Assembly (NCBI GenBank): GCA_964409245.1
Contig: CAYPCQ010000027.1
Location: forward strand, 1 to 64,000
Length of the DNA stretch: 64,000 bases
Origin: CAIMWS01 sp964409245
GTDB taxonomy: Bacteria; Verrucomicrobiota; Verrucomicrobiia; Limisphaerales; UBA1319
Direction: 5' to 3'
Shown: in pieces, positions 57,679-64,000 of the stretch
Numbering within the stretch: position 1 is the stretch's first letter
Layout: each line of letters opens with the position of its first letter
Notes under the pieces: model-generated
Seen by the model: only the letters and a program-made list of their open reading frames with translations
Told to the model about the DNA's origin: nothing
Databases searched by the model: none
Made by a program: the position numbers and the translations under genes

Positions 57679-60423
57679 ATGAAAGCTGATCGATTGCCCA
57701 CCTTTCGCCTGGCCGGCCGGCTGGCCATGGCTTGGTTCGTTTTGATCCTCGGCGCTGCCGTCCAGGCCGGGGAAGCCACCGCCCAAGACCTCCCACCCGC
57801 TGGCGGGGAAGGTTTCCGCGCGGCCACCCGGGTGCGGAGCCTCGACGACCGCCACCGCAGCCTCAACTATTCCGGCAAGGGATGGACCCATTTTGACAAC
57901 CTGGGACCGGGCTGGCGCCACGGCACCGCCAAATCCAGCACGGCCGCCGGGGATTTCATCGAATACGCCCACACCAACTGCACCCGCCTGAAGTGGTTCA
58001 GCACCCGGAGCAACAGCCGCGGCCAAGCCGGGGTTTACCTGGACGGCCTGCTCAAGGCCACGGTGGACACCTATAGCCCCACGAATCAGCCCACCTCCGC
58101 GGTGTTCGATTCCGGCGAACTGCCTCCCGGCAGGCACACCCTGAAGATCGTGGTGCTCCACCAGAAAAGCGATCCCGCCACCGATTTCTGGGTGGAATGC
58201 GACCAACTCGAGGTGGCCGCCACGGAGGTGGTGGCGGTGGCCACCGCGCTGCCCGCGCCCGCGCGCCTCCCGGGGGCGGCCATCAAAAACGACAACGATG
58301 GCTCGGTCCTCTGTTTTGGCGGTTGGGAGGCGGAGACGGATCAGGAAGGCTTCCACGCCCGCGATTACCGCACCTCGAACATCCAATACAACACCTGCGA
58401 GTTCAGGTTCAGGGGATCGGCCGTGCGATGGTTTGGGGCCAAGGGCCCGAAGCAAGGCTTGGCGGAGGTTTACCTGGATGGCGTGCGGCGGGCTACGGTG
58501 GATTCCTACAGCCCCGCCTGGCTCTGCAACGTGGTGCTTTTCGAGCAGACGGGCCTCCCCCCCGGCCCGCTCCACACTTTGCGGATCGTGGTGCGCAAGG
58601 ACCGGAACCCCAACGCCACCGATTGCTACCAGGTGATCGACTATTTTGAGGCCCTCCAGCCAGTGGATTATGTCCAGGAAATCACCCAGGCCATGCAGGC
58701 CGAATACGCCCGGATCGGGGCCGGCGCCAAGCCCTATGCCCCGCCCGGCGCCTGGCAGCCGGTGGCCTATGCCGCCAAATCCCCGGCCGGCGGGGTCACG
58801 CTGCAGGCCGGCGTGCTCGACGATGCCTTCCGGCGGAACATCAATTATCTCCACCACTGTTTTGCCAGCAAAACCTATTGCGACGGCCCGGGATGGTTCG
58901 GCTGGCTGCCGGCTTCCAACGAGGGCCGCATCCTGCAGGGGGCCGCCAATTCGCTGCGCTGGGGCGAAAGGGCCGATCTGCGCCACATGGTGGACACCGT
59001 GGTGGCCAGGATCCAGGCCCGCCAGCGCGCCGATGGCTACCACGGCTACTATCCTGAGGAGGCCTCCTTCGCCTGCGAGACGGACGCCAACAGCGAACGG
59101 AAGAATTACGACCGCGTGTTCTGGACCCGGGGCTTGCTCGACGCTGGGGCGGCGGGAAACGCGACGGCCTATGCCATCGTGCGCAAATTCCATGATTGGT
59201 TCAATGCCTGTCCCTATCTGCCCCGGATGATCCACGGGAACAATTCCCCCAATGGCTTCCCCGGCGGCCCGCTGGTGCATCTCTCGCCGGTGGGGAACCG
59301 CCAGGATCTGCTCGTGAGCGAACGTTACTTCGACCAGGAGTATTGGCTGCGGGAGCTGCAGCGCGGGGAGCCGCTCTGCTTCACGTTCTACCCCGGAGAA
59401 CGGCCCCATTGCTACGATCTGCTGGGGCTGGAAGCCTATCTGGACGAATACCGCGCCACGGGCGCCCCCCAATACCGGGAAGCGGTCCAGGGGGGCTGGG
59501 CCATGTACCGCGAAAACTTTAAACATGTGGGCGGGAGCACCGCCATCTGCGAAAGCCGCGGGCCGTACCCGCCGAAATCCCAAAAATTGACCACCGGCTG
59601 CACCGGGGAAACCTGCGGCAGCGTGTTCTGGGTGAACATCAACAGCCGGCTCCTGCAGCTCTACCCCACGGAGGAGCAGTATGCGGCCGAAATCGAGGAG
59701 GCCATCTACAATGTCCTGCTGGCCTGCCAGGATGCCAGCGGCAACATCCGCTATCACAACCCCCTCCATGGCGTCAAGGAAGCGCCCCAATGCCAGGGCA
59801 CCTGCTGCGAGTGCTCGGCCGTGGGCCTGCTGGCCAAACTGCCCGAGTATGTATATTCAACCGATAAGGATGGCCTGTTCATCAACCTGTTCGCCGCTTC
59901 CCAAATCACCTGGGGCCAGCGTGGCCACCGGGTGGTTTTGACCCAGGCCACCACCTTCCCTTACGACGCCGCGGTGGCCTTGACGCTGGGCACCCCATCC
60001 CCCCTGGAGATGGATATCCGGATCCGGGTGCCGTCGTGGGCCGCCGGCCCGATGGAAATCAAGGTCAATGGCGAACGGGCCGCGCTGGGCGCCCCGGGCC
60101 GCTACGCCTCCCTCCGCCGGAAATGGGCGAGCCAGGACGTGATCCGTTTCACCCTGCCGATGAGTTTCACCACCGTCAAATATACCGGGCTGGACCAGGC
60201 CCCGGACAATGTGGACCGCTGCGCGCTGCTGTATGGGCCGATCCTGATGGCGCTCAACGACGCCCAGGGGAGGATCCGCACGGCCCCGGCAAACCTGCCG
60301 GGCCTCCTGGCGGCCGTGGCCAGCCGCCCGCTCCATTACGAGGTTACAGGAACCGCTTACCGTTATCTGCCCTATTGGCAGGTGAGCGGCGGCTTCACCT
60401 GCTTCCCCATGGTCCAACCCTGA
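57679..60423 (+). CDS. Exported GH127-type (DUF1680) beta-L-arabinofuranosidase-like protein
   Basis: A 914-residue protein. After a signal peptide (LAMAWFVLILGAAVQAGEA) come two related beta-sandwich domains (about 50-175 and 200-325) with the repeated pattern VYLDGxxxATVDxYSP, probably carbohydrate-binding. The (alpha/alpha)6 catalytic domain (about 370-760) ends with beta domains. The GH127 zinc and catalytic residues are seen: Glu644 and Cys646 in TGETCGSVFW and the Cys pair 709/710 in QGTCCECSA, matching the Glu-x-Cys and Cys-Cys of characterised enzymes. A release of terminal L-arabinofuranose from plant or algal glycans is the family-level prediction. The VOC gene follows 14 bp later. 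Confidence 0.85.
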   Translation: MKADRLPTFRLAGRLAMAWFVLILGAAVQAGEATAQDLPPAGGEGFRAATRVRSLDDRHRSLNYSGKGWTHFDNLGPGWRHGTAKSSTAAGDFIEYAHTNCTRLKWFSTRSNSRGQAGVYLDGLLKATVDTYSPTNQPTSAVFDSGELPPGRHTLKIVVLHQKSDPATDFWVECDQLEVAATEVVAVATALPAPARLPGAAIKNDNDGSVLCFGGWEAETDQEGFHARDYRTSNIQYNTCEFRFRGSAVRWFGAKGPKQGLAEVYLDGVRRATVDSYSPAWLCNVVLFEQTGLPPGPLHTLRIVVRKDRNPNATDCYQVIDYFEALQPVDYVQEITQAMQAEYARIGAGAKPYAPPGAWQPVAYAAKSPAGGVTLQAGVLDDAFRRNINYLHHCFASKTYCDGPGWFGWLPASNEGRILQGAANSLRWGERADLRHMVDTVVARIQARQRADGYHGYYPEEASFACETDANSERKNYDRVFWTRGLLDAGAAGNATAYAIVRKFHDWFNACPYLPRMIHGNNSPNGFPGGPLVHLSPVGNRQDLLVSERYFDQEYWLRELQRGEPLCFTFYPGERPHCYDLLGLEAYLDEYRATGAPQYREAVQGGWAMYRENFKHVGGSTAICESRGPYPPKSQKLTTGCTGETCGSVFWVNINSRLLQLYPTEEQYAAEIEEAIYNVLLACQDASGNIRYHNPLHGVKEAPQCQGTCCECSAVGLLAKLPEYVYSTDKDGLFINLFAASQITWGQRGHRVVLTQATTFPYDAAVALTLGTPSPLEMDIRIRVPSWAAGPMEIKVNGERAALGAPGRYASLRRKWASQDVIRFTLPMSFTTVKYTGLDQAPDNVDRCALLYGPILMALNDAQGRIRTAPANLPGLLAAVASRPLHYEVTGTAYRYLPYWQVSGGFTCFPMVQP

Positions 60424-60437
60424 ACCACCCCCCTTTT

Positions 60438-60833
60438 ATGCAACTTAAACGCTTCCATCATGTGGCCGTAATCTGCTCCGACTACCCCAAGTCGAAGGCC
60501 TTCTACACCGGGATCCTGGGCCTGCGGATCATCGCCGAGACCTACCGCGAAGGCCGGCAATCCTACAAGCTCGACCTCGCCCTGCCCGATGGCTCCCAGA
60601 TCGAATTGTTCTCTTTTCCCGGCGCCCCACCCCGCCCTTCCCGCCCCGAGGCGCTCGGGCTGCGCCACCTGGCCTTTGAGGTCGATGACGTCCCCGCCAC
60701 CGCCGCCCAACTCCAGGCAAAAGGCATCCCCGTGGAACCGATCCGCATCGACCCGCTCACCAGCCGGCAATTCACCTTCTTCGCCGACCCGGACGGCTTG
60801 CCCCTGGAGCTTTACGAAGCGGCGAAGCCCTGA
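60438..60833 (+). CDS. VOC-family (glyoxalase-like) protein, GloA2-type
   Basis: A 131-residue vicinal-oxygen-chelate protein. Seen: FHHVAVICSDYPKSKAFYTG at the start, DGSQIELFSFPG, LRHLAFEVDDVPATAAQL and FFADPDGLPLELYEA at the end. The four likely metal ligands, two His and two Glu, are all in place. It resembles the GloA2 (YaeR) branch rather than classical glyoxalase I. It starts 14 bp after the GH127 stop, so the two are likely cotranscribed. Its substrate is unknown. Confidence 0.85.
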   Translation: MQLKRFHHVAVICSDYPKSKAFYTGILGLRIIAETYREGRQSYKLDLALPDGSQIELFSFPGAPPRPSRPEALGLRHLAFEVDDVPATAAQLQAKGIPVEPIRIDPLTSRQFTFFADPDGLPLELYEAAKP

Positions 60834-60859
60834 ACAATTGGAACCGGCCAACGTTTAAA

Positions 60860-63800
60860 CTAACGAGCGTTATTTTCGTTTTGTGTTTTCGCTGGGCCTT
60901 CAATCAGTTCTTTCGCTTCACGGAGTAAAAGGTCAGCAATCACGAGCTCTGGCCAATCAGCCGCTGAAGGATTGGGATTGCCAAACCATTCCCGCTTTCC
61001 TGCCTCTATTTTAGCTTCTTTGCCTTCACCCAACGCCGTTCGAGCTTCATCAGACTTTTTCAATTGGAACTGAGCCATTGCCAATACTGGGTAAATCAGT
61101 GCCTCACTAACGACCCTATATCCCCCTTCCCGCTCTAGTGAGCGTTGAAGCCAATCGCACGCTTTTGCATATCTGCCATGCCGATACTCAGCGAGTCCCA
61201 AAGTAAATTGGAAGAGGCCTTCCCTTTGGTGCCCCTTGCCAAGCGTAATGGCTCGTTCAGCTAATTGGCTGGCTATTTTCATATTTTCTTCTCCGCCAGG
61301 AGCTAGCAGGCAAACTCTGGCAATGCGTTCCGCAATTATTGGATTTTTGGTGTCCTTAAAGCGCTGCAGCATGAGTTCCACCCGGTTTGAGTAACCAGCC
61401 AAATCTCCCCGTTGCGCTAACAACGGCGCGAGGCAAACCCAGTTCCAGAATTCCCCTGGATTGGATTCCAGCAGTTGATTTAAGCTCTCAGCCGATTCCG
61501 TCCACCGTCCTTTCCTTGCACTGAGCTTGGCTCGCTCCTTCAATATATCGCTTTTTGACATCCGTTCTGCTTCGTTTAGCTCACTGGGTTCGGGGGTTAT
61601 TACCACTTTGAGGTCTTGAATTACATTACCAGAGGCATCGGCGAACCAGATCGATGGTTTTCCCCAACCATATGTTTCGTTCATAGCCTTGATTACCATT
61701 ACATTGATACCTGAGTGCAGATTAACTACTATGGGATTGAATATCTCAGTACGAGTGTTAAATATTTTATCTGACTGGTAGATCCTTTTACCATTGAGAT
61801 AAATCAGCGCTGCCTGAAGATGATTATTCAGGAGATGAAGGTTTGGCCGTTCAGTTTCCGACCGCAAAAAACACACAGCGTAAGCCAAACTCTGCGTTGC
61901 CTCATGCCCCAAGAAAACATTGCCCCCACTTATATCGTTTTTAAATTCCACTTTGCGCCATTTTAGCTCACGCCCCCTGAGGTTCATAGCTTCTCCCACC
62001 TTGGGGTGTATCCAGTTTTCACCCTCAATTTGCTCACTATCCAAGGCTTCCGATCGGCTTGCATTAGGCTCAAGGGGAATTGGTTCTAGAACCAACCATT
62101 GCTTAATTGATTGGCGCTCACGGGCCATTATTTGCCCCTCCTGTTCGGTTTTGAAATCACGCTCCAATGTGGCGATGTTTTCGGCGGTCACGCGATCTTC
62201 GGCCAGCCAGTTTTGTATTTGTTCATCTTTTGCGGCTTCCATCATAATGAGCATTCCAGTTTTGCTGTAGTCTAGAATTCTGCGCCCATCATTGGAAAAA
62301 GATGCACCTCCGGTGCGTCCACTTTGCAGCTTATTGAATGTAATCAAATCCTGGCCAGTGACAGCCTCCCACAGCCTGAATTGATCATAATTAGATGATA
62401 ATATGCGTCGGCCATCCGGGGCAAAGACAACGGAGTATATGCATCCCCTATGCCCCTTATAGGTAAGTAGAGTGTTGCCAGTAGCCGCATCCCACACTTT
62501 AATAATCCCATCCATATCTCCCGTAACAATCCGTTGACTGTCAGGAGAGAAAGCAATATCAAGTACCAATTGACTGATATGCCCTGTATAAGTGAATAAT
62601 TCTTGTCCATTATTTGCATTCCACACCTTGGGCATTACGTCACCACCAACGGTGGCAATGCGTTGGCCATCGGGCGAATAGACCACATTGTACACCCTGG
62701 CATTATGCCCACCGAGCACCATGATTTCAAGCCCGGTGAATGCATTCCACACCCTGGCAGTGCAATCATCGCTGCCCGTGACTAGGCGTTTGCCATCTGG
62801 GGAAAATGCCACAGAACTTATTCGGTCCCTATGGCCTCTTAAGGTTAGCAGCTCCTTTCCACTAACCGATTCCAAAATCCTAACTGTTTTATCGGTTTGG
62901 ATGGTTGCTATCCGCTGACCGTCTGGGGAGAAAGCACTCCCTCCCCCTCCAAAAATCCCATCAATGTTCCCTTTTATCGTATTTATTTCACGACCATCCC
63001 CTGCATCATACACCTTGAAGACTAGCCGATGACCAGACCTAAGCCGAAAAGAGACCTGACTACCGACCGCTCTCTCTGAGCTGCCAAGAATCCGCAGCCC
63101 ATCAGGCGAAATTGCCTCCACTGAAACCAAGTCGGATTGCCCGCCGAGTGAAACCACTTCACGACTATTGGTTGCATCCCATTCCTTGATTGAATTGTCT
63201 GCACTGCAAGTCAGAATTCGCCGTCCATCAGGGGAGAAAGCAACTGATCCAATCACAGTTCGCCGTCCATCTGGATAGTGAGTCACTGAACCGATGGAAG
63301 CATTGTGGCCTTTAAGCGTAAATAAATCCTGTCCGTTTGTCGCATTAACCACCTTGGCTGTTCCATCTTCATTGCCAATCACGATCCGCTGGTTATCCGG
63401 AGAGTAAGCCATAGCACCACCACCAAGTGCAACTTTATTAGTGAACGATTCCTGGCCAGTGTCCACGTTCCATACCTTCGCGGTATCCCAGCCACGGGTA
63501 ATAATCCACCGGCTGTTTGGAGAAAACACGGCATCAAAGGCACTGTCAGTTTCATCCCCGAGGGTAAGCAAATGCTGACCGCTCTTTGCATCCCATACTC
63601 TGGGAGCCAAACCTCCAGCCGTCACTATTCGCTGATCGTCCGGCGAAAACCTAACTCTAACTGAAGTGCCTTGCTCGGGAAATGAAAGCAGTTCTTTGCA
63701 GTTTGCAGCATCCCACACTGCGGCCTGGCCGTTATCATAACCTACTATTATTCGCCGACTATCTGCGGAAACGTCAAAAGAGGAAATCCGGCCTGGTCGC

Positions 63801-64000
63801 AATTTGAATTGGAACAACTCTCGGATGGTGTCGGCCTCCCATACCTTGGCGGTATTATCCGCCTTTTCGATAGTGATAATCCGCTGGCCCTCGGGGGAAT
63901 AGGCAGCAAAAAGCACTCCGCCTCGCCCCTTTATCGCATAAAGTTCCCTGCCGTCAGCCACATCCAAAACCTTGGCCACGTTATCCCCAACCGTGAGAAT
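60860..64000 (-). CDS. WD40-repeat protein with PA14/galactose-binding-like and TPR parts (5' end off window)
   Basis: At least 1046 residues; the frame is open to the window edge with no start, so the N-terminus lies outside. The first about 590 residues are WD40 repeats of the form SPDGQRIVTxxxDxTxKVWDAxxGxELLTLxGH, at least 12 units, predicting two beta-propellers. A region about 640-780 (LQAALIYLNGKRIYQSDKIF, VVNLHSGINVMVIKAM) looks like a galactose-binding or PA14-like sandwich. The C-terminus (about 800-1030) carries TPR-like helices. In Verrucomicrobia and Planctomycetes this C-terminal set often follows a Ser/Thr protein kinase, so the missing part may be a kinase; that is inference. 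The gene is AT-richer than its left neighbours. Confidence 0.8.
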   Translation of the reverse strand: MLTVGDNVAKVLDVADGRELYAIKGRGGVLFAAYSPEGQRIITIEKADNTAKVWEADTIRELFQFKLRPGRISSFDVSADSRRIIVGYDNGQAAVWDAANCKELLSFPEQGTSVRVRFSPDDQRIVTAGGLAPRVWDAKSGQHLLTLGDETDSAFDAVFSPNSRWIITRGWDTAKVWNVDTGQESFTNKVALGGGAMAYSPDNQRIVIGNEDGTAKVVNATNGQDLFTLKGHNASIGSVTHYPDGRRTVIGSVAFSPDGRRILTCSADNSIKEWDATNSREVVSLGGQSDLVSVEAISPDGLRILGSSERAVGSQVSFRLRSGHRLVFKVYDAGDGREINTIKGNIDGIFGGGGSAFSPDGQRIATIQTDKTVRILESVSGKELLTLRGHRDRISSVAFSPDGKRLVTGSDDCTARVWNAFTGLEIMVLGGHNARVYNVVYSPDGQRIATVGGDVMPKVWNANNGQELFTYTGHISQLVLDIAFSPDSQRIVTGDMDGIIKVWDAATGNTLLTYKGHRGCIYSVVFAPDGRRILSSNYDQFRLWEAVTGQDLITFNKLQSGRTGGASFSNDGRRILDYSKTGMLIMMEAAKDEQIQNWLAEDRVTAENIATLERDFKTEQEGQIMARERQSIKQWLVLEPIPLEPNASRSEALDSEQIEGENWIHPKVGEAMNLRGRELKWRKVEFKNDISGGNVFLGHEATQSLAYAVCFLRSETERPNLHLLNNHLQAALIYLNGKRIYQSDKIFNTRTEIFNPIVVNLHSGINVMVIKAMNETYGWGKPSIWFADASGNVIQDLKVVITPEPSELNEAERMSKSDILKERAKLSARKGRWTESAESLNQLLESNPGEFWNWVCLAPLLAQRGDLAGYSNRVELMLQRFKDTKNPIIAERIARVCLLAPGGEENMKIASQLAERAITLGKGHQREGLFQFTLGLAEYRHGRYAKACDWLQRSLEREGGYRVVSEALIYPVLAMAQFQLKKSDEARTALGEGKEAKIEAGKREWFGNPNPSAADWPELVIADLLLREAKELIEGPAKTQNENNAR

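Noticed and set aside
57610..59790. Open frame of about 725 codons antisense to the GH127 gene
   Set aside because: Shadow; the sense frame has signal peptide and all catalytic residues.

Overview
The window is about 64 kb of mostly GC-rich bacterial DNA. It looks like a member of the Verrucomicrobiota, probably the Pedosphaeraceae/Limisphaerales side. That reading is an inference from gene content: H-x9-DG type prepilins, many large secreted proteins sharing a Y-x-VE...DL-x-x-W module, DUF1680/GH127 and GH95-like glycosidases, a WD40 plus TPR giant protein of the kind often fused to Ser/Thr kinases, an RHS relic and relics of REP-associated (RAYT) transposases. No rRNA, tRNA, CRISPR array or replication origin was recognised.

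Layout. 0-2.8 kb: a minus-strand chaperone cluster dnaK-groES-groEL (groEL runs off the left edge). 3.2-7.1 kb: a nucleotidyltransferase-fold protein, an envelope-biogenesis group (BamD-like, LptE-like, a lipoprotein), a zinc-finger anti-sigma-like protein and a CoA-binding protein. 7.3-11.8 kb: a two-gene membrane complex related to the cytochrome bd superfamily, whose second subunit carries eight CXXCH haem c motifs, followed by a membrane-anchored thioredoxin. 11.9-18.6 kb: a PQQ-type beta-propeller protein, an RHS relic abutting a headless prepilin, an ECF sigma / anti-sigma / membrane-protein operon, and an intact prepilin. 18.7-27.1 kb: pgsA, rimO, an SDR, a HAD phosphatase, a 1264-residue fusion of an M14 carboxypeptidase with a DPP-IV-type S9 peptidase, and uppP. 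27.2-36.5 kb: an orphan branched-chain amino-acid type binding protein, a Tat-exported pectate-lyase-like protein, a GH95-like glycosidase, a subtilase with a PKD domain, and a SUMF1-domain protein.

36.5-49.4 kb is an accessory island. It holds three copies of a dispersed repeat, three RAYT transposase relics, a VapBC-type toxin-antitoxin pair with a palindromic operator, AT-richer genes for secreted proteins (including a predicted HExxH metallopeptidase), and a two-gene McrBC-like AAA+ ATPase / PD-(D/E)xK nuclease system. An exact 182-bp direct repeat (38337-38518 and 49156-49337) brackets about 10.8 kb of it.

49.6-64 kb: a ThuA-domain protein, a secreted beta-propeller, amtB-glnB behind a near-consensus sigma-54 promoter, a TlpA/TPR protein, a type IV pilin-like protein, a silent stretch with an orphan intrinsic terminator and IS21-like end repeats, a GH127 glycosidase with a VOC-family protein, and the C-terminal part of a WD40/TPR protein that runs off the right edge.

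Themes: protein folding, envelope assembly and respiration on the left; secreted degradation of polysaccharides and peptides in the middle and right; a defence and mobile-element island in between.
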